A stretch of DNA of 64,000 nucleotides, from positions 186,001 through 250,000 of the forward strand of contig JAIYBC010000060.1 of assembly GCA_027488845.1 (NCBI GenBank). Reading direction: 5' to 3'. This stretch comes from Verrucomicrobiales bacterium. Its GTDB lineage: Bacteria; Verrucomicrobiota; Verrucomicrobiia; Limisphaerales; UBA9464. Below, piece by piece: positions 9,470 through 17,861 of this stretch; position 1 is the first letter of the stretch; each line of letters starts with the position of its first letter. The notes beneath the pieces were generated by a model. The model searched no databases and was not told where the DNA came from. It worked only from the letters and a program-made list of their open reading frames with translations. The position numbers and the translations under genes were made by a program.

Positions 9470-9512
9470 TCGTCGGAGGATCTTGGGGCAGGAATGGTCG
9501 GTCCGCATGGAC

Positions 9513-10286
9513 TCAAAGCCGCACCGGGATGCCGCGGCTCCTCAGGTGTTCCTTGGCCTCCCGCACCGTGTGGGTGCCGAAGTGGAAGATGCTGGCCGCC
9601 AGGACCGCGTCGGCGCGGCCTTCCAGGAGGACCTCGGCCAGGTGTTCGAGTCTGCCGGCGCCGCCGCTGGCCACCACCGGAACGCCGACCGACTCGGCGA
9701 CGCGTCGCGTGATGACGAGGTCGAAGCCGTTCTTCGTGCCGTCGGCGTCGATCGAGTTCAGCACGATCTCACCGGCCCCGAGGCGACAGGCCCGCTCGGC
9801 CCATTCGACCGCCTCCATTCCGGTGGCCTTGCGGCCGCCGGCCACGAACACCTCCCAACGGTCGGGGCCCGTCCGCTTCGCGTCGATGGAGACCACGATG
9901 CACTGGCTGCCGTACTTCTCCGCGCCCTTGCGGATCAGTTCCGGGTCCTGCACCGCGCTGGAATTGATGCTCACCTTGTCCGCCCCGGCCTTCAGCATCT
10001 GCCCCATGTCCTCCACCGACCGTATCCCGCCGCCGACGGTCAGCGGCATGAAGCACTGGTCCGCGGCGCGTTCGATGACGTCCACCATCGAGGCCCGCCC
10101 GTGCGCGCTGGCCGTGATGTCGAAGAACACCATCTCGTCGGCCCCCTGCTCGTTGTAGCGCAGGGCCAGCTCGACGGGATCGCCGACAGAACGCAGTTCA
10201 CCGGCTTCGGCACGTCCGAACTGGACGCCGCGGGTGACCTTGCCGTCGTGGACGTCAAGGCAGGGGATGACACGTCGGGCTAACAT
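9513..10286 (-). CDS. hisF: imidazole glycerol phosphate synthase cyclase subunit HisF
   Basis: A 257-residue HisF, the (beta/alpha)8-barrel cyclase that uses ammonia from HisH to turn PRFAR into imidazole glycerol phosphate and AICAR in histidine synthesis. It starts at ATG 10286 ([20 protein letters not shown]), the normal HisF N-terminus. The two catalytic aspartates are in IPCLDVHDG (Asp11) and VVSIDAKR (~130). Phosphate-binding loops TVGGGIRS and VVASGGAG are present. Length is standard. No other his gene is in the window, so histidine genes appear scattered. A terminator for the preceding gene ends only nine bases upstream of the ATG and no Shine-Dalgarno is visible. Confidence 0.97.
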   Translation of the reverse strand: MLARRVIPCLDVHDGKVTRGVQFGRAEAGELRSVGDPVELALRYNEQGADEMVFFDITASAHGRASMVDVIERAADQCFMPLTVGGGIRSVEDMGQMLKAGADKVSINSSAVQDPELIRKGAEKYGSQCIVVSIDAKRTGPDRWEVFVAGGRKATGMEAVEWAERACRLGAGEIVLNSIDADGTKNGFDLVITRRVAESVGVPVVASGGAGRLEHLAEVLLEGRADAVLAASIFHFGTHTVREAKEHLRSRGIPVRL

Positions 10287-10294
10287 GTGGGTGC

Positions 10295-10317
10295 ACAAAA
10301 GCCCGCCTGGGGCGGGC
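10295..10317 (-). terminator. terminator between the AT-hook-like gene and hisF
   Basis: On the minus strand GCCCGCC (10317-10311) and GGCGGGC (10307-10301) form a perfect 7-bp stem with a three-base loop, followed by TTTTGT at 10300-10295. It ends the upstream gene and sits directly before the hisF ATG at 10286, so it could also attenuate hisF read-through. Confidence 0.75.
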
Positions 10318-10340
10318 CGTGGCAACTCGGAAATGTGGGA

Positions 10341-10766
10341 TCAGGCGAGGGAGATGACCCCGGCCTTGGCGTTGAAGATCCGGCGGTTCCCGTAGACCAG
10401 GGTGCTCAGGGAGTTGAGCGGGTCGGCCGCGTTGAAGACGTATCCGCCGGCCACGACCGCCTCGAGGAGGTCCTTCCGGCTGAGGCTCTTCTTCTCCTTG
10501 AGGACCGCGATCACGGCGTCCTTCAGCGAGACCGCGTTCGCCGCACGTTTGCGGCGTCCGCGAGCCGGCTTCGGCGCCTTGGCCGAAGAGGCGGGCTTGG
10601 ACGGCCTCCCGCGACGGCGCGGAGACGTCTTTGCTCCCTCCACCAAGGCCGGTGCGGCCACCCCGAGCGCCTCGTTGATCTCGGCAAGACGGGATTCGAG
10701 TTCCACCTTCTCCTTCAGCAGTCCGTCCCGAAGGAGCACGAATTTCTTCAGTGTGTCCGACCTCAT
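10341..10766 (-). CDS. small basic protein with AT-hook-like linker, possible DNA-binding
   Basis: About 141 residues if translation starts at ATG 10766 (MRSDTLKKFVLLRDGLL); in-frame ATGs at 10781 and 10805 are alternatives, none with a clear ribosome site. Three parts can be seen: an N-terminal helical/coiled-coil stretch (residues ~3-35), a basic linker with the AT-hook core RRRGRPSK followed by an Ala/Pro/Lys-rich tract, and a C-terminal ~60-residue domain (SLKDAVIAVLKEKKSLSRKD) resembling small winged-helix domains. This architecture suggests a nucleoid-associated protein or regulator. I do not recognise a named family. It diverges from bioD and ends at its own terminator. Confidence 0.68.
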   Translation of the reverse strand: MRSDTLKKFVLLRDGLLKEKVELESRLAEINEALGVAAPALVEGAKTSPRRRGRPSKPASSAKAPKPARGRRKRAANAVSLKDAVIAVLKEKKSLSRKDLLEAVVAGGYVFNAADPLNSLSTLVYGNRRIFNAKAGVISLA

Positions 10767-10891
10767 GACGCTGCGGTTCATATGGAAAGGACCGCAATCC
10801 CACAAGCGCGTGTTCCCCTTCGACGGCTCAGGATTCGACCGGGACCATTTCCGCTCGCGCCGCCCCGCGGATCGTCCTCACGCTTCGATCC

Positions 10892-11566
10892 ATGGGACCG
10901 CTTCTCATGGTGACGGGCACGGGCACGGATGTCGGCAAGACGGTGTTCTCGGTCCACCTGGTCCGACGCGCGGTGCGTCTCGGATTGCGCCTCGCGGTGT
11001 TCAAGCCGTTCTGCAGCGGAGGCCGTGGGGATGCCCAGGCCCTCCGGGAGGCCGCGGGCGGTGCGACCCCGCTCGACGTCATGAACCCCTGGCATTTCCG
11101 GCCGCCAATCGCCCCGGCGATCGCGGCGGCCGCCGCCGGACGGCACATCCGGATCGCCGAGGTCGTGAAGCATGTCCGGGAACATGCGTCGGACGCCGAC
11201 CTCGTGGTGGTGGAGGGCGCCGGTGGATTGCTGAGCCCATTGGCCGCCGACGGCGACGCCCCGGCCCTGGTCCGCAGGCTCGGCGCCGTCGCGGTCGTCG
11301 TGGCCGTGGACCGTCTCGGCGTCCTCCACGACGTGCGGGCCACGCTGGCGTCCCTGCCTGCGGGGGACGCCTCCAACGCCCGGCTCGTGCTGATGGATCC
11401 CGCCCGGCGCGACGCCTCCTGCCGCCACAACCGCGCCTACCTGGAGCGCCTTCTCGGTCCGGACCGCGTCTTCCGGTTTCCCCGGTTGAACGCACGGCAT
11501 CTCCGGGAAGGCGTCCACCCGAAGGCCGAGCCGGAGATCGACCGCCTGCTCGCCGGACTCGGCTGA
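10892..11566 (+). CDS. bioD: dethiobiotin synthetase BioD
   Basis: A 224-residue ATP-dependent dethiobiotin synthetase, which closes the ureido ring of 7,8-diaminopelargonate with CO2 in biotin synthesis. The P-loop GTGTDVGKT (residues 9-17) is the family's variant Walker A. KPFCSGG provides the conserved Lys region, VVVEGAGGLLSPL binds substrate, and NRAYLERLLG lies in the expected C-terminal position. Length fits (~220). ATG 10892 is the only sensible start. No other bio genes flank it; leuC follows 85 bases downstream behind its own apparent promoter. Confidence 0.9.
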   Translation: MGPLLMVTGTGTDVGKTVFSVHLVRRAVRLGLRLAVFKPFCSGGRGDAQALREAAGGATPLDVMNPWHFRPPIAPAIAAAAAGRHIRIAEVVKHVREHASDADLVVVEGAGGLLSPLAADGDAPALVRRLGAVAVVVAVDRLGVLHDVRATLASLPAGDASNARLVLMDPARRDASCRHNRAYLERLLGPDRVFRFPRLNARHLREGVHPKAEPEIDRLLAGLG

Positions 11567-11607
11567 TCCGGCGGAAGCGAGGTCGCGCCGTGCGGTCGAA
11601 CTCCCGG

Positions 11608-11637
11608 TTGCGCACGCCATGGGCCGTTCGCTAGGTT
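11608..11637 (+). promoter_or_regulatory. candidate leuC promoter
   Basis: TTGCGC (11608-11613) and TAGGTT (11632-11637) are separated by 18 bases. Transcription would start about eight bases before the leuC ATG at 11652, a very short leader like that of the DUF433 gene. Identified by eye; the -10 is a weak match to TATAAT. Confidence 0.4.
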
Positions 11638-11651
11638 CGCCGGACGACTTT

Positions 11652-13025
11652 ATGACGCTGACTGAAAAGCTGCTCGCCCGCGCCGCCGGCAAGGCCCGTG
11701 TCACGGCCGGCGAGAACATCTGGGTGAACGCCGACGTGTTGATGACCCACGACGTGTGCGGTCCGGGGACCATCGGCGTGTTCAAGCGGGAGTTCGGCAA
11801 GGACGCGAAGGTGTGGGACCGCAACCGCGTGGTCATCATCCCCGACCACTACATCTTCACCGCCGACTCCAAGTCGAACCGCAACGTGGACATCCTCCGC
11901 GACTTCGTGCGCGAGCAGGGCATCACCTACTTCTACGACGTCATCGACGACCCGGCCGGTTCCTGGAAGTTCGACACCACGAAGGGCCTGCTGAAGCGCC
12001 AGTACGGTTCGCAGTACGCGGGCGTCTGCCACGCCGCGCTCCCCCAGAAGGGCCACACCCGCCCGGGCGAGGTGCTGTTCGGCACCGATTCCCACACCTG
12101 CATGGCCGGCGCCTTCAACCAGTTCGCGACGGGCATCGGCAACACCGACGCCGGCTTCGTGCTCGGCACCGGCAAGCTGCTGATCAAGGTGCCCGAGACC
12201 ATGCGCTTCCGCCTCGAGGGCCGGCTCCAGCCCGGCGTGATGGCGAAGGACGTGATCCTGCACATCATCGGCGAGATCGGCTTCGACGGCGCGACCTACC
12301 GGGCGATGCAGTTCGACGGCTCGGGCATCGCGACGCTGTCGATGGACGACCGCATGACCATCGCCAACATGGCGATCGAGGCCGGCGGCAAGAACGGCAT
12401 CTTCCCGTTCGACTCCCGCACCGCGGAGTACGTCGACTCCCGCATCCGCCTCAACGGCACCTTCCAGAACTACGAGCCGGTCGAGGCCGACGCCGACCAG
12501 ACCTTCAGCCATGAACTCACGGTCGACCTCTCCAAGTTGGAGCCGACCGTCGCCTGCCATCCCGATCCGGGACAGCGCAAGTCGGCCAAGGAACTCGAGC
12601 ACGTGAAGCTCGACCGCGCCTACGTCGGCTCCTGCACCGGCGGCAAGACCAGCGACTTCATCGAGTTCGCCCGCATCCTCCGCGGACGCCGCGTGGCCAT
12701 CGACACCTTCGGCGTGCCCGCGACCCCGGAGATCGTCCACGACCTGCAGAACACCCGCTGGGGAGGCCAGACGATCTGGGACATCCTGCTCTCCGCCGGC
12801 GTGCAGATGACCGAGAACGCCGGCTGCTCCGCCTGCCTCGGCGGACCGGTCGACACCTTCGGCCGCATGAACTCGCCGATGAAGTGCATCAGCGCGACCA
12901 ACCGGAACTTCCCGGGCCGCATGGGACACAAGGACAGCCAGGTGTTCCTGGCCTCGCCGGCCACCGTCGCCGCCAGCGCCCTCGCCGGCCGCGTCGCCGA
13001 TCCCCGCGAATACGTCACGAACTGA
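11652..13025 (+). CDS. leuC: 3-isopropylmalate dehydratase large subunit (aconitase family)
   Basis: A 457-residue aconitase-superfamily protein, most likely the large subunit that isomerises isopropylmalate in leucine synthesis. The start is ATG 11652 (MTLTEKLLARAAGKARVTAG); an upstream ATG at 11619 would overlap the presumed promoter. The [4Fe-4S] cysteines are recognisable in VGSCTGGKTSDF and in ENAGCSACLGGP, the third being in FGTDSHTCMAG. Other family motifs are ATNRNFPGRMGHKDSQVFLASP and SATVAASA-like C-terminal helices. It is longer than the archaeal ~420-residue type because of an insert around residues 95-130. No small subunit (leuD) lies beside it, so homoaconitase-like specificity cannot be excluded. 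Confidence 0.82.
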   Translation: MTLTEKLLARAAGKARVTAGENIWVNADVLMTHDVCGPGTIGVFKREFGKDAKVWDRNRVVIIPDHYIFTADSKSNRNVDILRDFVREQGITYFYDVIDDPAGSWKFDTTKGLLKRQYGSQYAGVCHAALPQKGHTRPGEVLFGTDSHTCMAGAFNQFATGIGNTDAGFVLGTGKLLIKVPETMRFRLEGRLQPGVMAKDVILHIIGEIGFDGATYRAMQFDGSGIATLSMDDRMTIANMAIEAGGKNGIFPFDSRTAEYVDSRIRLNGTFQNYEPVEADADQTFSHELTVDLSKLEPTVACHPDPGQRKSAKELEHVKLDRAYVGSCTGGKTSDFIEFARILRGRRVAIDTFGVPATPEIVHDLQNTRWGGQTIWDILLSAGVQMTENAGCSACLGGPVDTFGRMNSPMKCISATNRNFPGRMGHKDSQVFLASPATVAASALAGRVADPREYVTN

Positions 13026-13038
13026 ACCCACGGAACAG

Positions 13039-13090
13039 GGCCCGCCGCGTCCGGATCACCCGATCCGGCTTCGGCGGGCCTTTTCCTTTC
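13039..13090 (+). terminator. Rho-independent terminator of leuC
   Basis: GGCCCGCCG (13039-13047) pairs with CGGCGGGCC (13072-13080), with a second inner stem (CCGGATC/GATCCGG), followed by TTTTCCTTTCC. It lies 14 bases after the leuC stop. Confidence 0.85.
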
Positions 13091-13132
13091 CAGGGCCCGG
13101 TTCGAAAGACTCGGACCCCGTCGCGACCCACC

Positions 13133-15724
13133 TCACGCCGCAACCGGCTGCCCCAGGACGGAGCGGACCGCCCTGCCCAGCTCGCCGATGCCATAGGGCT
13201 TGCCGAGCATCGCCGCAAAATGACGCTCCGCGCCGTCCGCCAACTCGCCGCGGGCGGCGTATCCGCTGGCCAACACCACCGGCAGACCGGGCGCGATCCG
13301 ACGGACTTCCGCCGCCAGCTCCGCGCCGCTCAGATGGGGCATCGTCAGGTCGGTCAGGACCAGGTCGAAGCCGGTCGGCCCGGCCTTCAGCCGCTCCAGC
13401 GCCAGCACCGGATCCAGGTAGGCCTCGACACGGTACCCGAGCCGTTCCAAGGCGGTCTGGGAGAAGTTGAGGACACCCTCCTCGTCGTCCACGAGCAGGA
13501 TGCGCTCCTCGCAGCCGGCCGGGGTCTCCGAGGAACCGTCCGGTTCCTGTTCCGGGACCGCTTCGGGACCGACGGGGAACTCGATCTCCATGCGCGTGCC
13601 CTCGCCCGGTGAACTCACGATGCGCACCGCGCCCCCATGGGCGGCAACGATGCCGTGAACCACCGCCAGTCCCAACCCGGTGCCCTTGCCGGGAGGCTTG
13701 GTGGTGAAGAAGGGCTCGAACAGCCGACGCAACACCTCCGGGCTCATGCCGCAGCCGTTGTCCTCCACCGTCAACCGCACCGCCGGTCCCTCGGGAAGGC
13801 TTCCGAGGAGATACGGTTGGGACGGATCGGCGAGGACCGTCTGCACCCCGATCCGCAGGACCCCATCCGGCCGTTCTTCCATCGCGTGCGCCGCGTTCGT
13901 CATGAGGTTCATCAGCAGCTGGCGCAGCTGCGCCGGGTCGCCGAGCACGCACGCCTCGTCGGACGCCACCTCGATCCGCACGTCGAGTCCGGGCGCAAGG
14001 CTCACGCGCACCAGCTGCAACACGTCGCCGACCACCTGGGTGAGCCGGACCGGCACCTGGGTCATCGACTGCGGCCGGCTGAACACCAGGATCCGCGACA
14101 CCACCTCGGCACCGCGACGGGCCGCGGCGACGATGTCCTCCAGGCGTCGGCGGTTCTCCTGCCCGTGGACGTCCCCCTTCAGCAGCTCCGAGTTGCCGAG
14201 GATCATCGCCAGCACGTTGTTGAAGTCGTGGGCCACGCCACCGGCCAGCGTCCCGAGGGACTCCATCTTCTGGGACTGCCGCAGCTGGGCCTCCAGCAGT
14301 TCGCGTCTCTGCGCCGACTCGCGCTCCGCGGTGATGTCCGCGAACGAGACGATCCGCGAACCGGCGAGACGTCCGGAGGAGGACTGGAGCCGCCGCACGT
14401 GGCCGGAAAGCCAGACGGTCCGGCCGTCGGCCCGGACCAGGCCCATCCGCCAGTCCTGGGCTCCGCCGTCCTCGCGGAGCGCCGCGCAGAGGGGACTTGC
14501 GGTCCAGGGGACCTCGACGCCGGCGTCGTCCTGCAGTCGGACACCCCAGTCGCCGAAGCCGGTGCCGACCATGTGGTGGACTGCGATGCCGGTGATCCGC
14601 GCCGCCCCGTCGTTGGCGCTGAGCACCCGGCCCTCGGGATCGAGGACCAGCACGCCCTCGGCGAGGGCGGAGAGCACCAGGCGGTGTTGCTCCTCGCTCT
14701 CCGCAAGAAGCCGCGAGGTCAGCCTTTCCAGGGTCACGTCCTGCACCAGCGAGGTCACGCCGACGACCCGCCCCTCCGGGCTCACCAGCGGCGTGTGGTG
14801 CCAACGGCACTCGATGTTCCGGCCGTCGCGGGTGAGGTTCTGCTCCACCGATTCACGGCGGTCGGGGTTCTCGACCACACCCCGCCAACGCCGGTCCAGG
14901 GTGCGGCGCGCGGCGGACGGATGGAGGAACTCGGCGGTCCGGCCCAACGCCTCGGCCGGACTCCAGCCGAAGAGCCGCTCCGCCGCCGGGTTCCACGCCG
15001 AAACCTCGAAGCGCTCGTTCCACTCGACCACCCCCAGCGGCGTGTTCTGCACGTGGATGCGCTGGCGCAGGATGGCCTCGCGGGCCGCCGCCTCGATGCG
15101 CTTCCGGGCGGTGATGTCCCGGGCGATGCACTGGATCTCCGGCGGACCGCCGTCCAATCCGCAGGCCCGCACCACCACGTCGAGATCGAGCTGCTGTCCA
15201 TCCGGCCGCGGCAGACGCACCTCGAACGGCGCCGGCTCGCCGCCGCGCAGCACCTCGCCCACGGCGGCCTCGAACGGCGCCCGATCCGCGGTGTTCCAGT
15301 GCGCGGCAAGGGAACGCCCGATCGCTTCGCCGTCCGCACCCTCGATCCACTGCTTCCCCGCGCGGTTCAGGGACGTGATCCGTCCCGCCGCATCGAGCGT
15401 GGCGATGAGGTCGGCCGCGTTCTCGGTCAGCTTGGTGTACCGGCGCTCCATCGTCCGCTCGCGCTCCAGGCGCACACTCAGGCGCGCCTCCTCCCGGAGC
15501 CGACGACGCCACCGGACCACCGCCCCGAGCGCCGTCATCGCGGCCACGAACCCGACCAACACCCAGGCTTCCATGGCCGATCCCTTGGCCAAGGTCGGAT
15601 CCGCCGCCGCGGCTGAAACCGAAGTGGCAACCAGCCACCACGGCGACGTCCACGCGGCCCGACGCAACCCGCTCCCGGGAGAAACCCGGGGCGGAGTCGG
15701 ACTCGGCTGGCGCGCGGAACCCAT
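13133..15724 (-). CDS. hybrid sensor histidine kinase with PAS domains and C-terminal receiver
   Basis: An 863-residue membrane-bound hybrid kinase (start ATG 15724; an alternative at 15574 would drop the first hydrophobic stretch). Order: signal/TM segment ~25-42, second TM ~51-70, short coiled coil, three PAS-like domains (~100-470, the first closed by CIARDITARKRIEA and the second by LVQDVTLERLTSRL), HisKA with MESLGTLAGGVAHDFNN (phospho-His ~499), HATPase with NLMTNAAHAM, VEDNGCGMS and GKGTGLGLAVVHG, then a receiver domain (ILLVDDEEG at ~741, phospho-Asp in LVLTDLTMP, Lys in GKPYG). The H-box type suits NtrB-like kinases. No separate response regulator gene is adjacent; output may be phosphorelay. 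It diverges from the trpF-like gene. Confidence 0.92.
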   Translation of the reverse strand: MGSARQPSPTPPRVSPGSGLRRAAWTSPWWLVATSVSAAAADPTLAKGSAMEAWVLVGFVAAMTALGAVVRWRRRLREEARLSVRLERERTMERRYTKLTENAADLIATLDAAGRITSLNRAGKQWIEGADGEAIGRSLAAHWNTADRAPFEAAVGEVLRGGEPAPFEVRLPRPDGQQLDLDVVVRACGLDGGPPEIQCIARDITARKRIEAAAREAILRQRIHVQNTPLGVVEWNERFEVSAWNPAAERLFGWSPAEALGRTAEFLHPSAARRTLDRRWRGVVENPDRRESVEQNLTRDGRNIECRWHHTPLVSPEGRVVGVTSLVQDVTLERLTSRLLAESEEQHRLVLSALAEGVLVLDPEGRVLSANDGAARITGIAVHHMVGTGFGDWGVRLQDDAGVEVPWTASPLCAALREDGGAQDWRMGLVRADGRTVWLSGHVRRLQSSSGRLAGSRIVSFADITAERESAQRRELLEAQLRQSQKMESLGTLAGGVAHDFNNVLAMILGNSELLKGDVHGQENRRRLEDIVAAARRGAEVVSRILVFSRPQSMTQVPVRLTQVVGDVLQLVRVSLAPGLDVRIEVASDEACVLGDPAQLRQLLMNLMTNAAHAMEERPDGVLRIGVQTVLADPSQPYLLGSLPEGPAVRLTVEDNGCGMSPEVLRRLFEPFFTTKPPGKGTGLGLAVVHGIVAAHGGAVRIVSSPGEGTRMEIEFPVGPEAVPEQEPDGSSETPAGCEERILLVDDEEGVLNFSQTALERLGYRVEAYLDPVLALERLKAGPTGFDLVLTDLTMPHLSGAELAAEVRRIAPGLPVVLASGYAARGELADGAERHFAAMLGKPYGIGELGRAVRSVLGQPVAA

Positions 15725-15852
15725 CGCTTCGCTGCATCGGCAGGTTCCGCCCCAAACCCAAGGAACGAAGTGGCGGGCCGCACGGCCGGACGCCACCGGG
15801 CCGGGTCCGTTGCGGCCTTGATTCGCGCGGCCCGACGTCGAGGCTCGCCGCC

Positions 15853-16518
15853 ATGCATCTGCCCCCAAGGGTGAAGGTCTGCTGCATCGCGTCCGTGGAG
15901 GAAGCCCGTCTCGCAGCCCAGGCCGGAGCCGACGTCCTCGGCCTCGTCTCCGCCATGCCCAGCGGCCCCGGGCCGATCCCGGAGTCCGACATCGCCGTGA
16001 TCGCCGACGCCTTGCGCGGTCACCGTGAGACCTGGCTCCTGACCTGCCTGCGTTCACCGGCGGAGATCGCCGACCAATGGCGCCGCTGCCGCACCACCGG
16101 CGTACAGCTCACCGACACCGTCGACGGAGGCGGAATCCGGGAGCTGCGCCGACTCCTGCCCGCCACGGTCCTGATCCAGGTGATCCACGTCACCGGACCG
16201 GAAAGCGTCGCGGAATCCCTGGCGGCCGCCGAATGGGCCGACGTTCTGCTGCTCGACTCCGGCAATCCGTCGCTGACGGTCAAGGAACTCGGCGGCACCG
16301 GCCGTGTCCACGACTGGTCGGTGAGCGCGGAGATCGTTCGCCGGAGCCCGCGTCCGGTGTTCCTCGCCGGCGGCCTGCGCGGCTCGAATGCCGCCGAGGC
16401 CCTCCGCGCCGTGGCACCGGCCGGGCTGGATCTCTGCTCCGGCGTCCGGACCGACGGCCGGCTCGACCCCGCGAAGCTCGCCGCCTTCATGCACGCGGTC
16501 CGGGGAGGCGCCCGATGA
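15853..16518 (+). CDS. phosphoribosylanthranilate isomerase-like protein (TrpF family)
   Basis: A 221-residue TIM-barrel protein of the TrpF family, which performs the Amadori rearrangement of phosphoribosylanthranilate in tryptophan synthesis. The catalytic Cys is in KVCCIAS near residue 10 (usual form KxCG), the catalytic Asp is in VLLLDSGNP, and the phosphate-binding GGTGRVHDW and VFLAGGLRGSNAAEAL motifs are intact. The CC and HDW (for FDW) substitutions and the absence of other trp genes make it a somewhat divergent copy, so a paralogue with a different substrate is possible. Its stop codon overlaps the start of the next gene (ATGA at 16515-16518), indicating translational coupling. Confidence 0.8.
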   Translation: MHLPPRVKVCCIASVEEARLAAQAGADVLGLVSAMPSGPGPIPESDIAVIADALRGHRETWLLTCLRSPAEIADQWRRCRTTGVQLTDTVDGGGIRELRRLLPATVLIQVIHVTGPESVAESLAAAEWADVLLLDSGNPSLTVKELGGTGRVHDWSVSAEIVRRSPRPVFLAGGLRGSNAAEALRAVAPAGLDLCSGVRTDGRLDPAKLAAFMHAVRGGAR

Positions 16519-17777
16519 ACCCGGCGACGGCGTCGACCCCGGCGCCCGAAGGGTTCCGCCTGCGGGCCGCCACCCACGCCGACGGACCGGAGGTCCAACG
16601 GCTGATCTTCGGCGTCCTGCGCGAGTTCGGCCTCTGCCCGGAGCCGGCGGCGACCGACGCCGACCTGCTCGACATCGAGGTCGCCTACGGGAGCCGTGGC
16701 GGATGGTTCATGGTCCTCGAGGAGGAGTCCACCGGCTCCCTCGTGGGCTCGGTCGCCCTGCTGCCCCGGTCAGCCTCGGAGGTGGAACTCCGGAAGATGT
16801 ACCTGTCGCCGGCCCATCGCGGCCGCGGGCTCGGACGCTTCCTGCTCGGAACCGCCCTCGACGAGGCCCGCCGTCGCGGTTTCCACCGGATGGTGCTCGA
16901 GACCGCCGCGGCCCTCGAACGGGCGGTCCGCCTCTACGAATCCGCCGGCTTCCGGCGCTCCGACGCCGCGCCGCACGCCTGCCGGTGCGAGATCGTGATG
17001 TCCCTCGACCTCCAGGACGCCTCCCTGGAAGACCTCGGACGGCGATCGATGGAAACCCACTACGAACGCCTGCTCGGCCCGATCTACGGCTGGATGGTCG
17101 GCGACTTCGAGGCGGCCGTCGAAAGGGCGACCCGGTCCTTCCAGGAACTCCGGATCGGAATGCCGGGACCCGGGGGACCGGACACCGTCTTCGACCTCGG
17201 CTGCGGCCACGGCGTCCATTCGGTGGCGCTCGCGCGGATGGGCTGCCCGGTGACCGCCGTGGACCTCTCGGACGCGCTGCTGCGGGAGGTCTCGGAAAGG
17301 AGCCGCGGACTGCCGGTCCGGACGGTGCGTTCGGACCTCGTCGGCTTCCTCGCTTCGGCCAGCGGACAACCGGCGGGGATCGTGTGCCTCGGGGACACCC
17401 TGCCTCACCTGCCCTCGGTGGCCGAGGTGCGCCGGATGCTGGACCGCGCGGCGGCGCTGCTGGGGTCCGGCGGTTTCCTGGTGTTGGGATTCCGGGACTA
17501 CTCCGGGACGCCGCCGGAAGGCGATGCGCGGTTCATCCCGGTCCGTTCCGACGCGGACCGCATCCACACCTGCTTCCTCGAATACCTTGGGACGACGGTG
17601 CGCGTGCACGACCTCGTCCACACCCGCGGACCGGACGGCTGGACGCTCCAGGTGGGATCGTACACGAAGCTGCGCCTGGATCCGGCGGAGGTCTCCGGCT
17701 GGATGCGGTCGGCGGGATTCGCGGTCGAGGATGCGGGCGCGGCGCGCGGGATGCGGACGCTGGTGGGGAGACGCTGA
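16515..17777 (+). CDS. GNAT acetyltransferase-SAM methyltransferase fusion
   Basis: A 420-residue bifunctional-looking protein. Residues ~14-160 form a GNAT N-acetyltransferase domain with the acetyl-CoA loop AHRGRGLGRFLLGTAL and the typical LYESAGFRR end. Residues ~185-420 form a class I methyltransferase with motif I VFDLGCGHGVHSVALA, acidic motif II end TAVDLSDALL and the post-motif LGDTLPHLPS. A frame running further upstream overlaps the trpF-like gene; ATG 16515 was chosen because it gives a complete GNAT domain and an ATGA overlap. Substrates are unknown. The fusion and coupling to a TrpF-like protein suggest a small-molecule tailoring role, but that is inference. No signal peptide. 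Confidence 0.85.
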   Translation: MNPATASTPAPEGFRLRAATHADGPEVQRLIFGVLREFGLCPEPAATDADLLDIEVAYGSRGGWFMVLEEESTGSLVGSVALLPRSASEVELRKMYLSPAHRGRGLGRFLLGTALDEARRRGFHRMVLETAAALERAVRLYESAGFRRSDAAPHACRCEIVMSLDLQDASLEDLGRRSMETHYERLLGPIYGWMVGDFEAAVERATRSFQELRIGMPGPGGPDTVFDLGCGHGVHSVALARMGCPVTAVDLSDALLREVSERSRGLPVRTVRSDLVGFLASASGQPAGIVCLGDTLPHLPSVAEVRRMLDRAAALLGSGGFLVLGFRDYSGTPPEGDARFIPVRSDADRIHTCFLEYLGTTVRVHDLVHTRGPDGWTLQVGSYTKLRLDPAEVSGWMRSAGFAVEDAGAARGMRTLVGRR

Positions 17778-17815
17778 AAAGACGGACGCCCCGCGACCTT
17801 GCGGTGCGGGGCGTC
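17776..17815 (-). terminator. terminator of gnd
   Basis: On the minus strand GACGCCCCGC (17815-17806) pairs with GCGGGGCGTC (17794-17785), followed by CGTCTTTTC. The tail touches the stop codon of the convergent methyltransferase gene, so the hairpin probably ends both transcripts. A second GC-rich self-complementary stretch lies at 17821-17850. Confidence 0.75.
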
Positions 17816-17861
17816 GTCGAAGCCGGCCCGCCGGCGCGGGGCCGGCGGGAAGGAACGCCGA

